A stretch of DNA of 36,152 nucleotides from an uncultured Pseudomonadota bacterium (GTDB taxonomy: Bacteria; Pseudomonadota; Gammaproteobacteria; Burkholderiales; Burkholderiaceae), in NCBI GenBank assembly GCA_946480245.1, contig CAMLIZ010000034.1, positions 1-36,152 on the forward strand. Direction: 5' to 3'. Under the pieces are notes generated by a model. That model worked only from the letters and a program-made list of their open reading frames with translations, made no database searches and had not been told where the DNA came from. Both the position numbers and the translations under genes were made by a program. This document shows, piece after piece, positions 1 to 8,692 of the stretch. Each line of letters begins with the position of its first letter. The first letter of the stretch is position 1.

Positions 1-635
1 TGCCGCTGTCGGCCAGCCACGCGCACAGCCTGGCCAACCTGCGCAAGACGCCCGACGAGGTGGTGGCCGAGATCGGCCGCATCCGCGCGGCACGCGATGC
101 GGCGGGCTCGCATTGCCGCATCGAGGTGGGCATCAGCACCGCCTTCGGCTGCACGATCCAGGGCCACGTGGCGCCGGCCGAGGTGCTGCGCCTGCTGCAG
201 GCCGTGCTCGACGCCGGGGTCGACCGCGTGGGCCTGGCCGACACCGTGGGCTATGCCGACCCGAAGATGGTGGCGGAGTTGTTCGCGCAGGCTGCGCACG
301 TTGCGGGTGACAAGCTCGCCTGCGGCCACTTCCACGACACGCGGGGCCTTGGCATTTCCAACGTGATGGCTGCGTGGAATGCGGGCATCACGCGCTTCGA
401 CGCGTGCCTGGCCGGCATCGGCGGCTGCCCGCATGCACCGGGCGCCAGCGGCAACGTCAGCACCGAAGACCTCGCCTACCTTTTCGCGAGCATGGGCGTG
501 CCCACCGGGGTGGACATCGACAAGCTGCTGGCGCTGCGCGCCAAGGTGGCCCAGTGGCTCGACGGCGAAACCCTGCACGGCACGCTGTGGCGCGCCGGCT
601 TGCCGAAGACGATGCGCGCACAGGTGGCGGCGTGA
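1..635 (+). CDS. Hydroxymethylglutaryl-CoA lyase family protein, C-terminal part
   Basis: The gene enters from the left edge in frame 3, so its true start lies outside the window; about 210 residues remain. Family members cleave 3-hydroxy-3-methylglutaryl-CoA (or a related 3-hydroxyacyl-CoA) to acetyl-CoA and a ketoacid in the cytoplasm, using a divalent metal on a TIM barrel. Visible family marks are GLADTVGYADP, the metal-binding HFHDTRG with its HxH pair, and GIGGCPHAPGASGNVSTEDL, which holds the catalytic-loop cysteine of the GGCP type. The stop overlaps the GTG start of the CoA-transferase gene (GTGA), so the two are probably co-translated. A citramalyl-CoA or other hydroxyacyl-CoA lyase is an alternative, because substrate choice cannot be read from the sequence. 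Confidence 0.85.
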   Translation, partial: PLSASHAHSLANLRKTPDEVVAEIGRIRAARDAAGSHCRIEVGISTAFGCTIQGHVAPAEVLRLLQAVLDAGVDRVGLADTVGYADPKMVAELFAQAAHVAGDKLACGHFHDTRGLGISNVMAAWNAGITRFDACLAGIGGCPHAPGASGNVSTEDLAYLFASMGVPTGVDIDKLLALRAKVAQWLDGETLHGTLWRAGLPKTMRAQVAA

Positions 636-1828
636 CCCATCAGCCGCCTCAGCCTTTGGCCGGCTTGCGTGTGGTGGAGTTCACCCACATGGTGATGGGC
701 CCCACCTGCGGCATGGTGCTGGCCGACCTGGGTGCCGAGGTGATCAAGGTGGAGCCGGTGGACGGCGAGGGCACGCGCCGCCTGCTCGGCGCCGGCGCCG
801 GCTTCTTTCCGATGTTCAACCGCAACAAGAAGAGCATCGGCATCGACTTGCGCCGCCCCGAAGGCGCGGAGGCCGCGCGCCGCCTGGCCGCCAGCGCCGA
901 CGTGGTGGCCGAGAACTTCAAGCCCGGCGCGCTCGTCAAGTACGGGCTCGACTACGCCACGCTGGCCCCGCTCAACGAGCGCCTGATCTACGTCAGCCAC
1001 AAGGGCTTCCTGCCCGGCCCCTATGAGCACCGCACCGCGCTCGACGAGGTGGTGCAGATGATGGGCGGCCTGGCCTACATGACCGGCCGGCCCGGCGACC
1101 CGCTGCGCGCCGGCACCAGCGTGAACGACATCATGGGCGGGTTGTTCGGCGCCATCGGCGCCCTGGGCGCGCTGATCCAGCGCGGCATCACCGGCCGCGG
1201 CATGGAGGTGCAGAGCGCGCTGTACGAGAACAACGTGTTCCTGATGGGCCAGCACATGCTGCAGTACGCGGTGACCGGCCGCCACCCCGCGCCCATGCCC
1301 GCGCGCGACAACCCGTGGGCGATCTACGACGTGTTCACGGTGAAGGATGGCGAGCAGATCTTCCTCGCCGCGGTGAGCGACGCGCAGTTCGCCACCTTCT
1401 GCGACGCGCTGGGCTTCGACGACCTGAAGCGCGACCCCACGTTGGCCACCAACAACGACCGCGTGCGCGCACGCCCGGCGCTGCTGGCCAGCCTGGCTGA
1501 GCGGCTCGCGCAGCGCTCCGCCGCGGAGCTGTCGCAGATCTTCGAGCGCGCGGGCCTGCCGTTTGCACCGATCCGCCGGCCGGAGGACTTGTATGACGAT
1601 CCGCACCTCAAGGCCACCGGCGGCCTGGCCGACGTGGTGCTGCCCGATGGCGACAAGGCCGGGCAGACCGTGAAGACCACGCTGTTGCCGGTCACGATGG
1701 ACGGCGAGCGCCTGGGTGTGCGCCTGCAGCCGCCGCGCTTCGGGGAACACACGAGCGACTTGCTGGCCAGCGTGGGCTACGCTGCCGGGCAGATCGACGC
1801 GCTGCGGGCGCAGCGCGTCGTTGCATGA
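632..1828 (+). CDS. CaiB/BaiF family (class III) CoA-transferase
   Basis: This 398-residue protein has the usual length of class III CoA-transferases, which move CoA between carboxylic acids through an aspartyl-CoA intermediate. The N-terminal GLRVVEFTHMVMGPTCG and ADLGAEVIKVE segments, and ENFKPG near residue 95, are typical. Asp138 in LDEVVQ matches the catalytic aspartate of formyl-CoA transferase. The reading frame is open far upstream, but homology begins only at GLRVVEF, so I chose the GTG at 632 that overlaps the lyase stop. Position between an HMG-CoA-lyase-type gene and a TRAP transporter suggests it activates the imported acid. Human SUGCT, a succinate-hydroxymethylglutarate CoA-transferase, belongs to the same family. 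Confidence 0.88.
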   Translation: MTHQPPQPLAGLRVVEFTHMVMGPTCGMVLADLGAEVIKVEPVDGEGTRRLLGAGAGFFPMFNRNKKSIGIDLRRPEGAEAARRLAASADVVAENFKPGALVKYGLDYATLAPLNERLIYVSHKGFLPGPYEHRTALDEVVQMMGGLAYMTGRPGDPLRAGTSVNDIMGGLFGAIGALGALIQRGITGRGMEVQSALYENNVFLMGQHMLQYAVTGRHPAPMPARDNPWAIYDVFTVKDGEQIFLAAVSDAQFATFCDALGFDDLKRDPTLATNNDRVRARPALLASLAERLAQRSAAELSQIFERAGLPFAPIRRPEDLYDDPHLKATGGLADVVLPDGDKAGQTVKTTLLPVTMDGERLGVRLQPPRFGEHTSDLLASVGYAAGQIDALRAQRVVA

Positions 1829-1860
1829 CACATCACGCATCCACAAGAAGGAGACACGCC

Positions 1861-2856
1861 ATGACTTCCCGCCGCCGTTTCACCGTGCTGGCCGGCGCTG
1901 CCGTGCTGGCGCTGGGCCTGCAAGCCCAGGCCGCCGAGTACACGATGCGCATCAGCCACCAGTTCCCGCCCACGCACCAGACCACGCGCAACCTGGAGCA
2001 GTTCAAGCAGGAGGTGGAGGCGGCCACGAACCACAAGGTGGAGGTGCAGCTGTTCGGCGCGGCACAGCTGTTCAAGCCCAATCAGAACCACCCGGCGGTG
2101 GCCGGCGGCAAGATCGAGGCGGCCACGATCCTGAGCTTCCAGTGGGGCGGCACGATTCCCGAAATGAGCGTGTCCATCATCCCGTACCTGATGACCTCGG
2201 TGCACAAGCAAAAGGCCTTCATCGACTCGGAGGCAGCCAGGATGCTCGATGCCAAGATGGCCGCGCGCGGCGTGAAGAACATCGCCTGGATCGTGGACAC
2301 CAACGACGGCATCTTCACGTCGCAGAAGAAGGCGCTGCTGGCGCCGGCCGACTTCCAGGGCCTGAAGATCCGCGGCCTCAACAAGCTGTTCGACGCCGGG
2401 CTGGTGGCGATGGGCGCGCAGCCGCTAGCGATGCCCGGGCCCGAGGTGTACCAGGCGCTGCAGACCGGCGTGCTCGACGCCGGCTTCACCGGCGTGGAGG
2501 CGGCCAACAGCCGCAAGTTCTATGAGGTGCAGAAGTACGGTGCGGCCTCCAACATCATCCTGGCGTTCGACAACCTGGTGGTGAACCCGAAGTGGTGGGA
2601 CAGCCTGCCGCCCGACGTGCGCCAGGCGATCCAGACCGCGGCCGACCATGCCGTGCAGCGCTCGATCACCAAGATCGACGGCGTGCCGCCCGCAGACATC
2701 AAGGTGCTGAACGACAAGGGCATGAAGGCGGTGGCGCTGACGCCCGCGCAAGCGAAGGCGATGGCCGACGCGATGCAGCCGGCGGTGAAGAAGGAGTTCC
2801 TCGCCGAGAGCGGGGCCGACGGCGAGAAGCTGTTGAAGTTGATCGACGGCTTGTGA
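1861..2856 (+). CDS. dctP: TRAP transporter periplasmic solute-binding protein, DctP type
   Basis: This 331-residue protein is the soluble receptor of a TRAP transporter. It binds an organic acid in the periplasm and delivers it to the DctQM membrane complex. Residues 1-24 form a signal peptide (twin-Arg-like RRRF start, hydrophobic core, cleavage near QAQAA-E). ISHQFPPTH and the later FQGLKIRG are DctP hallmarks; the arginine in the latter normally salt-bridges the substrate carboxylate. An ATG at 1825 overlaps the preceding stop, but the ATG at 1861 is preferred because AAGGAG precedes it at good spacing and the signal peptide begins there. A 32-nt gap separates it from the CoA-transferase, so it shares that operon. 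Confidence 0.9.
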   Translation: MTSRRRFTVLAGAAVLALGLQAQAAEYTMRISHQFPPTHQTTRNLEQFKQEVEAATNHKVEVQLFGAAQLFKPNQNHPAVAGGKIEAATILSFQWGGTIPEMSVSIIPYLMTSVHKQKAFIDSEAARMLDAKMAARGVKNIAWIVDTNDGIFTSQKKALLAPADFQGLKIRGLNKLFDAGLVAMGAQPLAMPGPEVYQALQTGVLDAGFTGVEAANSRKFYEVQKYGAASNIILAFDNLVVNPKWWDSLPPDVRQAIQTAADHAVQRSITKIDGVPPADIKVLNDKGMKAVALTPAQAKAMADAMQPAVKKEFLAESGADGEKLLKLIDGL

Positions 2857-3407
2857 GCGCGGGCACCGAAGGGCGCGCGCTGCGCGCCTTCAGCCGCGCC
2901 GTGGCACTGCTGGCCGATGCGGCCGCCGCCCTGGCGGCCGCCTGCCTGCTGCTGTCGCTGGTGCTGATCGGCTGGGCGGTGGTGATGCGCTATGCGCTCA
3001 ACCACGCCCCGGTGTGGGTGGACGAGATCGTCGGTTTCTCGCTGGTGGCGGTGGTGATGCTGGCGGCCGCCGACACCTTGCGCCGCGGCCAGCACATCGG
3101 CGTGGATCTGCTGGTCACGCGGCTGTCGGCCCGTGGCCAGCGCTGGGCTCATGCCTGGGGTGCGCTGGCCACCGCTGTCATCTCGCTGGTGTTCGTCATC
3201 AACGGCTGGCAGAGCGCGATGTTCGCGCGCATGCTGGGCATGCTCACCGAAGGCCGGCTCGAGTGGCCGGTGTGGTGCCTGATGCTGCTGATGCCGGTGG
3301 GCGGCGCGCTGCTGCTGCTGGCCTGCGTGGAGCAGTTCTGGCGCGCACTGGCCAATGCCTTGCCCGAGCCCGCTGCACCGCATGCGCCCAGCCTGGAGGA
3401 CGCATGA
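2853..3407 (+). CDS. dctQ: TRAP transporter small permease subunit, DctQ type
   Basis: This 184-residue protein is the small membrane subunit of a TRAP transporter. Four hydrophobic segments are visible, beginning near residues 20, 50, 92 and 130. PVWVDEIVGFSLV and the following RRGQHIGVDLL match the DctQ family, including the conserved acidic residue after a tryptophan and the basic-His segment. The GTG start overlaps the dctP stop as GTGA, indicating translational coupling, and its end overlaps dctM. The C-terminal 15 residues are polar and proline-rich. The fold carries no transport specificity; the substrate is set by DctP. Confidence 0.88.
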   Translation: MSAGTEGRALRAFSRAVALLADAAAALAAACLLLSLVLIGWAVVMRYALNHAPVWVDEIVGFSLVAVVMLAAADTLRRGQHIGVDLLVTRLSARGQRWAHAWGALATAVISLVFVINGWQSAMFARMLGMLTEGRLEWPVWCLMLLMPVGGALLLLACVEQFWRALANALPEPAAPHAPSLEDA

Positions 3408-4690
3408 CGATCACGCTGATCCTGCTCGGCCTGCTGGTGCTGCTGTTCACCGGCCTGCCCATCTTCGCCGGCCTGGCGCTGGCCGGCGGTGCACTGCTGC
3501 TGGGCACGCAGGGCGAGATGGGCTCGGTGGCCGAAGTGATCTTCGGCGAGCTTGACCGCTACCTGCTGGTGGCGATTCCGCTGTTCGCGTTCATGGCCCA
3601 CGTGATGATCCGCGGGCGCATCGTCGACGACCTGTACGGCACGGCGTACACGCTCACGCGCCACCTGCCCGGCGGCCTGGGCATCGCCACCGTGGCGGCC
3701 TGCACCATCTTTGCGGCGATCTCCGGCTCCAGCGTGGCCACGGCGCTCACGATCGGCGCCGTGGCGATTCCGCAGATGGTGCGCTTCGGTTATGCGCCGC
3801 GCGAGGCTTACGGCCTGGTGGCCGCGGGTGGCACGCTGGGCATCCTCATCCCGCCGTCGGGGCCGATGGTGCTGTACGGCGTGACCACCGACACCTCGAT
3901 CGGCGGCCTGTTCATGGCCGGCATCCTGCCCGGCCTGCTGATGGCCGGCGTGTTCGTGGCGTGGACCATGGCCACCAGCGCGTTCGCGCACCGCCACATC
4001 GAGCGCCTGCCGCGTGCCAGCGCGCGCGAGGTGCTGGCGGCGATCCGCAAGTCGCTGTGGGCGCTGTCGCTGCCGCTGTTCGTGCTGGGCGGCATGTATG
4101 CGGGGCTGTTCACCGCCACCGAGGCGGCCGCGGCCGGTGCGTGGCTGGCGCTGTTCGTGGCCGGCGTGGTGTACCGCAGCATCGGCTGGCGCGACGTGTG
4201 GCGCTCGGCGCTCGACGCCTGCCGCGTTTCGGCCACCTTGTTCATGATCCTGGCCGGTGCGGCGGTGTTCGGCCACGTGCTCACCAAGATGCGCATCCCG
4301 CAGCAGGTGGTGCAGGCGGTGCTCGGTGCGCAACTCGGCGTGGCCGGCTTCCTGATCATCATGATGGCGCTGATCTTCGTGCTCGGGATGTTCCTGGAGT
4401 CGATCTCGATCATCCTGATCACCACGCCGGTGATCCTGCCGGCAATGCAGCAGTTGCACATCGACCCGATCTGGTACGGCGTGCTGCTGGTGATCAACCT
4501 CGAGCTGGCGCAGATCACGCCGCCGGTGGGCATGAACCTGTTCACCATCAAGGCGATCACCAACGCGCCGATGAGCGCCATCGTACGCGGTGCCGCGCCC
4601 TACGTGCTGCTGATGATCGGCGTGATGGCGCTGGTGATGCTGTGGCCGCAGCTGGCGCTGTGGCTGCCGGGCACGATGCTGCGCAGCTAA
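3404..4690 (+). CDS. dctM: TRAP transporter large permease subunit, DctM type
   Basis: This 428-residue, very hydrophobic protein with about twelve membrane segments is the Na+-coupled translocation subunit of the TRAP system. Segments such as [14 protein letters not shown] and the C-terminal [13 protein letters not shown] repeat are hallmark DctM re-entrant loop motifs. ATG at 3404 overlaps the dctQ stop, with GGAG just upstream. The stop codon overlaps by a few bases the stop of the convergent lolD gene, leaving no room for a terminator between the two units. With the binding protein and small subunit it completes a three-gene transporter that follows the two CoA-metabolism genes. Confidence 0.92.
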   Translation: MTITLILLGLLVLLFTGLPIFAGLALAGGALLLGTQGEMGSVAEVIFGELDRYLLVAIPLFAFMAHVMIRGRIVDDLYGTAYTLTRHLPGGLGIATVAACTIFAAISGSSVATALTIGAVAIPQMVRFGYAPREAYGLVAAGGTLGILIPPSGPMVLYGVTTDTSIGGLFMAGILPGLLMAGVFVAWTMATSAFAHRHIERLPRASAREVLAAIRKSLWALSLPLFVLGGMYAGLFTATEAAAAGAWLALFVAGVVYRSIGWRDVWRSALDACRVSATLFMILAGAAVFGHVLTKMRIPQQVVQAVLGAQLGVAGFLIIMMALIFVLGMFLESISIILITTPVILPAMQQLHIDPIWYGVLLVINLELAQITPPVGMNLFTIKAITNAPMSAIVRGAAPYVLLMIGVMALVMLWPQLALWLPGTMLRS

Positions 4691-5388
4691 GGCTTACCCA
4701 GGCCGTCGCGCAGCCGACCCTGGTCGAGCCGCATCACCTTGGCGCAGCGCGCGGCCATCGCCTCGTCGTGTGTGACCATCACGAACGCGGTACCGATCTC
4801 GCGCGCCATCTGCAGCATCAGCGCGAACACGCCGTCGGCGGTGCCGCGGTCGAGGTTGCCGGTGGGCTCGTCGGCCAGCACGCAGGCCGGGCGCGTGACC
4901 AGCGCGCGCGCGATCGCCACGCGCTGGCGTTCGCCGCCCGAGAGCTGCGAGGGCCGGTGCTGCACGCGCTCGGCCAGGCCCACGCGTGCCAGCACCTCGC
5001 GCGCCGCGGCCTGCGCATCGGCCTCGTTGCGGCGCGCGATGCGCAGCGGCATCGCCACGTTGTCGAGGGCGCTGAACTCCGGCAGCAAGTGGTGGAACTG
5101 GTACACGAAGCCGAGGTGCGCGTTGCGCCAGCGGCCCTGCTCGGCGGCGCCCATCTCGGAGAAATCGCGCCCCTTGAGCAGCACGCGGCCAGCGCTCGGC
5201 TTGTCCAGCCCGCCGAGCAGGTGCAGCAGCGTGCTCTTGCCCGAGCCCGAGGCACCCACGATCGCCAGGGTGTCGCCCGCCTGCACCGCAAGGTCGATGC
5301 CCTGCAGCACGTTGACGTCGATCTCGCCCTCATGGAAGCCCTTGCGCACGCCCACGGCCTGCAGCACGTGCGGGTCACGCTCATTCAT
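4687..5388 (-). CDS. lolD: Lipoprotein-releasing system ATP-binding protein LolD
   Basis: This 233-residue ABC ATPase powers release of mature lipoproteins from the inner membrane to the carrier LolA. It has Walker A GASGSGKS (residues 45-52), a Q-loop at [15 protein letters not shown], signature LSGGE (149-153) and Walker B CVLADE (169-174). The [14 protein letters not shown] segment is typical of LolD/MacB-class ATPases. It overlaps the upstream permease gene by 8 bp, so the two are translated together. No second permease gene is visible. A generic MacB-like ATPase is the alternative, but the partner permease is clearly LolC/E-like. Confidence 0.93.
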   Translation of the reverse strand: MNERDPHVLQAVGVRKGFHEGEIDVNVLQGIDLAVQAGDTLAIVGASGSGKSTLLHLLGGLDKPSAGRVLLKGRDFSEMGAAEQGRWRNAHLGFVYQFHHLLPEFSALDNVAMPLRIARRNEADAQAAAREVLARVGLAERVQHRPSQLSGGERQRVAIARALVTRPACVLADEPTGNLDRGTADGVFALMLQMAREIGTAFVMVTHDEAMAARCAKVMRLDQGRLRDGLGKP

Positions 5389-6637
5389 AGCGCAGCGCCT
5401 CGGCGGGTTGCACGCGGCTGGCGCGCCAGCTCGGGTAGATGGTGGCCACGAACGACAGCAGCAGCGAGATCACCACGATCGGCACGATGTCGCCACGCTG
5501 CGGGTCACTCGGCATGGTGCTGATCACGTAGATGCTGCTTGGCAGGAAGCGCGTGTTCAGCACGTGCTCGATGAACGGCACGATGGTGCCGATGTTGAAC
5601 GCCACCAGCAGCCCGCCGAGCGTGCCGGCGAGCGTGCCGATGATGCCGGCCGCCGCGCCCTGCACCACGAAGATGCCCATCACCGAGCGCGGGCTCGCGC
5701 CCAGCGTGCGCAGGATCGCGATGTCGGCCTGCTTGTCGGTCACCGTCATCACCAGGGTGCTCACGAGGTTGAACGCCGCCACCGCGACGATCAGCGTGAG
5801 GATGATGAACATCAGCCGCTTTTCCACCTCCACGGCGTCGAACCAGTTGCGGTTGGTGCGCGTCCAGTCGCGCACCAGGATGCGGTTGCCGAAGGCCGCC
5901 TGCAGCCGGTCGCCCACCGCGCGCGCCTCGTGCACGTCCTTGAGCTTGAGCTGCACGCCGGTGGGGCCTTCGGTGCGGAACAGGCGCGCCGCGTCGTCGA
6001 TGTGGATCAGCGCGAGGCCGCTGTCGTACTCGTAGTGCCCGGCGTCGAAGGTGCCGGCCACCGTGAAGGTCTTGAGCCGCGGGATCACGCCCGCCGGCGT
6101 GACGTTGCCGCTGGGCGCGACCAGGGTCACGGTGTCGCCCTCGTGCACGCCGAGCAGCCGCGCCAGCTCCACACCCAGCACGATGCGGAACTGGCCCGGC
6201 TGCAGCTGTGCCAGCACGCCGTCGCGCAGCTTGGCGGCCAGCGGCGTCACCTTGGCTTCCTCGGTGGGCGCGATGCCGCGCACGATGGCACCGCGCATGT
6301 CGTCGCCGCGCGCGATCAGTGCCTGCACCTCGATGAAGGGCGCCGCGCCCACCACCTGCGGGTCATGCCGTGCTTCGGCGGCCACGGCCTGCCAGTCGGG
6401 CAGCGCGTTGCCGTTGGGCTCGAACAGCTGCACATGCGCCACCACCGACAGCATGCGGTCGCGCACCTCCTTCTGGAAGCCATTCATCACGCTGAGCACG
6501 ATGATCAACGCGGCCACGCCGAGCGCGATGCCCAGCATCGACACGCCGGAGATGAACGAGATGAAGCGGTTGCGCCGCCCGGCGCGCCCGGCGCGGGTGT
6601 AGCGCCAGCCGACGACGAGTTCGTAGGGCAGATTCAT
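5381..6637 (-). CDS. lolC: Lipoprotein-releasing system permease, LolC/LolE family (possibly LolF-type)
   Basis: This 418-residue membrane protein extracts lipoproteins together with LolD. An N-terminal segment of the form [13 protein letters not shown] is a family hallmark. One membrane helix follows at about residues 25-50, then a large periplasmic domain to about 270, then three helices in the C-terminal third, ending with the conserved [19 protein letters not shown] at 6637 has no clear Shine-Dalgarno sequence. A TAGCAT hexamer lies 9 nt upstream, so the mRNA may be nearly leaderless. Only one permease gene accompanies lolD, so the transporter may be a homodimeric LolF-type complex; a second permease elsewhere in the genome cannot be excluded. 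Confidence 0.92.
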   Translation of the reverse strand: MNLPYELVVGWRYTRAGRAGRRNRFISFISGVSMLGIALGVAALIIVLSVMNGFQKEVRDRMLSVVAHVQLFEPNGNALPDWQAVAAEARHDPQVVGAAPFIEVQALIARGDDMRGAIVRGIAPTEEAKVTPLAAKLRDGVLAQLQPGQFRIVLGVELARLLGVHEGDTVTLVAPSGNVTPAGVIPRLKTFTVAGTFDAGHYEYDSGLALIHIDDAARLFRTEGPTGVQLKLKDVHEARAVGDRLQAAFGNRILVRDWTRTNRNWFDAVEVEKRLMFIILTLIVAVAAFNLVSTLVMTVTDKQADIAILRTLGASPRSVMGIFVVQGAAAGIIGTLAGTLGGLLVAFNIGTIVPFIEHVLNTRFLPSSIYVISTMPSDPQRGDIVPIVVISLLLSFVATIYPSWRASRVQPAEALRYE

Positions 6638-6646
6638 GGGGTTGCG

Positions 6647-6652
6647 ATGCTA
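6647..6652 (-). promoter_or_regulatory. Probable -10 element of lolC
   Basis: On the minus strand the hexamer TAGCAT stands 9 nt before the lolC ATG. With normal -10 to +1 spacing, transcription would begin only about 2-3 nt before the start codon. No good -35 box is seen. It lies in the 62-bp divergent gap shared with the isocitrate dehydrogenase gene. Confidence 0.45.
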
Positions 6653-6686
6653 CAGGGGTTGAAAGCTTCCTGACGGGTGGCGGCGC

Positions 6687-6692
6687 TATGCT
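6687..6692 (+). promoter_or_regulatory. Probable -10 element of the isocitrate dehydrogenase gene
   Basis: TATGCT lies 7 nt before the ATG at 6700, which would place +1 at the start codon (leaderless mRNA). A TTGAAA at 6659-6664 is 22 nt upstream, too far for an ordinary -35 element. Confidence 0.45.
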
Positions 6693-6699
6693 GCCCGTC

Positions 6700-7731
6700 A
6701 TGAGCACGCGCATCCCCGCCACGCTGATCGCCGGCGACGGCATCGGCCCCGAGATCGTCGACGCCACGCTGGCGGCGCTCGACGCGTTGAATGCCCCGTT
6801 CGAGTGGGACCGGCAGGCCGCGGGGCTGGCGGGCATCAAGGCCGCGGGTGACCCGCTGCCGCAGGCCACGCTGGACAGCATCGGCCGCACGCGCCTGGCG
6901 CTCAAGGGCCCGCTGGAAACACCGTCGGGCGGCGGCTACCGCTCGTCCAACGTGCGGCTGCGCGAGGCGTTCAAGCTCTATGCCAACGTGCGGCCCGCGC
7001 GCACGCTGATTCCCGGCGGGCGCTACGACAACATCGATCTGCTGATCGTGCGCGAGAACCTCGAGGGCCTGTACATCGGCCACGAGGCCTACATCCCGAT
7101 CGACGACGATCCGCATGCCGTGGCCATGGCCACCGGCGTGAACACGCGCCAGGGCAGCCGCCGCCTGCTGAAGTTCGCGTTCGAGCACGCCATCGCCACC
7201 GGTCGCAAGAAGGTGACGATCGCGCACAAGGCCAACATCATGAAGGCGCTGACCGGCATCTTCCTGGAGACCGCCGAGCAGCTGTACGAGGAGCACTACA
7301 AGGGCCGCATCGCGATGGACGCGGTGATCATCGACGCCTGCGCGATGAAGCTGGTGCTCAACCCGTGGCAGTTCGACGTGCTGGTCACCACCAACCTGTT
7401 CGGCGACATCCTGTCCGACCTCACCGCCGGCCTGGTGGGCGGGCTGGGCATGGCGCCGGGCGCCAACATCGGCGCCAACGCGGCCATCTTCGAGGCGGTG
7501 CACGGCTCGGCACCCGACATCGCGGGCCAGGGCAAGGCCAACCCGGTGGCGCTGATGCTGGCCGCCGCGATGATGCTCGACCACGTGCAGCTGCACGAGC
7601 TCGCGCAGCGCCTGCGGCGCGCGATCGGCGACACGCTCAACCTCGACCAGGTGCGCACAGGCGACCTCGGCGGCAGCGCCAGCACCACGCAGTTCGCGGC
7701 CGCGCTGGTGCGGCGCATCGCCAACGGCTGA
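6700..7731 (+). CDS. NAD-dependent isocitrate dehydrogenase (IDH3/IPMDH-like beta-decarboxylating dehydrogenase)
   Basis: This 343-residue enzyme would oxidise isocitrate to 2-oxoglutarate and CO2 in the TCA cycle. GDGIGPEI opens the fold (residues 12-19). RSSNVRLRE (81-89) carries the serine-X-asparagine that contacts isocitrate, unlike the leucine-rich equivalent of isopropylmalate dehydrogenase. TNLFGDILSDL supplies the metal-binding aspartates. HGSAPDIAG has Asp where NADP-dependent E. coli Icd has Lys-Tyr, which in this superfamily indicates NAD. An ATG 12 nt upstream at 6688 overlaps the -10-like TATGCT, so 6700 is preferred. Homoisocitrate or tartrate dehydrogenase is less likely. It is divergent from lolC. 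Confidence 0.85.
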   Translation: MSTRIPATLIAGDGIGPEIVDATLAALDALNAPFEWDRQAAGLAGIKAAGDPLPQATLDSIGRTRLALKGPLETPSGGGYRSSNVRLREAFKLYANVRPARTLIPGGRYDNIDLLIVRENLEGLYIGHEAYIPIDDDPHAVAMATGVNTRQGSRRLLKFAFEHAIATGRKKVTIAHKANIMKALTGIFLETAEQLYEEHYKGRIAMDAVIIDACAMKLVLNPWQFDVLVTTNLFGDILSDLTAGLVGGLGMAPGANIGANAAIFEAVHGSAPDIAGQGKANPVALMLAAAMMLDHVQLHELAQRLRRAIGDTLNLDQVRTGDLGGSASTTQFAAALVRRIANG

Positions 7732-7763
7732 AGGGCACGGGGCGGCCGCCGCGGTGCGCGGCC

Positions 7764-7769
7764 GATAAT
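7764..7769 (+). promoter_or_regulatory. Probable -10 element upstream of the recJ-linked gene
   Basis: GATAAT lies 8 nt before the ATG at 7778, in the 46-bp gap after the dehydrogenase gene. No Shine-Dalgarno sequence is present, so a leaderless transcript is likely if the box is used. Confidence 0.45.
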
Positions 7770-7777
7770 CCGCGGCC

Positions 7778-8692
7778 ATGCACCTGATCGTCCCGTTCGC
7801 CGCGCCGCTGTCCGACGCCGGCCGGCATGCGCTGCAGACGCTGAAGCTACCCCACCTCGACGAATTGCTGCGCCGCTTCACGCCCGGTGAGCGCGACGAC
7901 GGTGACGCCATGTCGTTCTCTCCGCCGCACGAGCGCGCGCAGGCGCGTGCGCTCGGTCTGGCCGGTGCCGACGGCGAGCTGCCGTGGGCTGCGGTGCAGG
8001 CGGCGCGCGACGGCGTGGACACCGGCGACCTGGCCTGGGGCCTGCTCACGCCCGTGCACTGGGAGGTGGCCAGCGACCACATCCGCCTCACCGATCCCGC
8101 GGCGTTGCAGCTGGACGACGCCAGCTCGCGGACCCTGTTCGACGCGGTGCATTCACTGTTCGAGGAGGAGGGCGCCGCGCTGGTGTATGGCGGCGCCGAA
8201 CGCTGGTACGTGGCGCACGAGTCGCTGCACGGCCTGGCCACCGCCTCGCTGGACCGCGTGATCGGCCGCAGCATCGAGCCCTGGCTGCCCAGTGGCGCCT
8301 CCGCGCGCCTGGTGCGGCGGCTGCAAAACGAGGTGCAGATGCTGCTGTTCACCCACCCGGTGAATGCCGAGCGCGAGGCCGGCGATCTGCTGCCCGTCAA
8401 CTCCTTCTGGCTCAGCGGCTGCGGCTTGCGCCAGCGCGTGCAGCCCTTGCCGCCGCCCCGCATCGATCAGCGCCTGCGCGGACCGGCACTGGCAGAGGAC
8501 TGGGGCGCGTGGATGCAGGCCTGGCGCGCGCTCGACGCCGAGCTGCCGGGCCTGCTGGCCGGCGTGCACACCCTGGTGCTGTGCGGCGAACGCAGCGCAG
8601 TGCAGTACCACACGCAGCCGCGCCCGTTCTGGCAGCGCCTGCAAGGCACACTGCGTGGCGCCTCCACCGTCGCGCTCCTCGAAAGTCTGTAG
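7778..8692 (+). CDS. Conserved protein of unknown function encoded directly upstream of recJ
   Basis: This 304-residue soluble protein has no signal peptide or membrane segment. I recognise it only as a type of protein often found before recJ in Burkholderiales and sometimes labelled phosphoglycerate-mutase-like; I cannot point to catalytic residues that prove this. Notable segments are an N-terminal MHLIVPFAAPLS strand, a Trp-rich middle (WGLLTPVHWEV), and NEVQMLLFTHPVNAEREA followed by VNSFWLSGCG near residues 190-215. It ends with TAG directly followed by the recJ ATG, so translation is probably coupled. A cytoplasmic partner or regulator of RecJ is possible but not shown. Confidence 0.7.
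   Translation: MHLIVPFAAPLSDAGRHALQTLKLPHLDELLRRFTPGERDDGDAMSFSPPHERAQARALGLAGADGELPWAAVQAARDGVDTGDLAWGLLTPVHWEVASDHIRLTDPAALQLDDASSRTLFDAVHSLFEEEGAALVYGGAERWYVAHESLHGLATASLDRVIGRSIEPWLPSGASARLVRRLQNEVQMLLFTHPVNAEREAGDLLPVNSFWLSGCGLRQRVQPLPPPRIDQRLRGPALAEDWGAWMQAWRALDAELPGLLAGVHTLVLCGERSAVQYHTQPRPFWQRLQGTLRGASTVALLESL

Noticed and set aside
476..1846. Long minus-strand open frame of 456 codons over the CoA-transferase gene
   Set aside because: It is rich in His, Gln and Ala without motifs and lies antisense to a clear enzyme; high GC makes such frames common.
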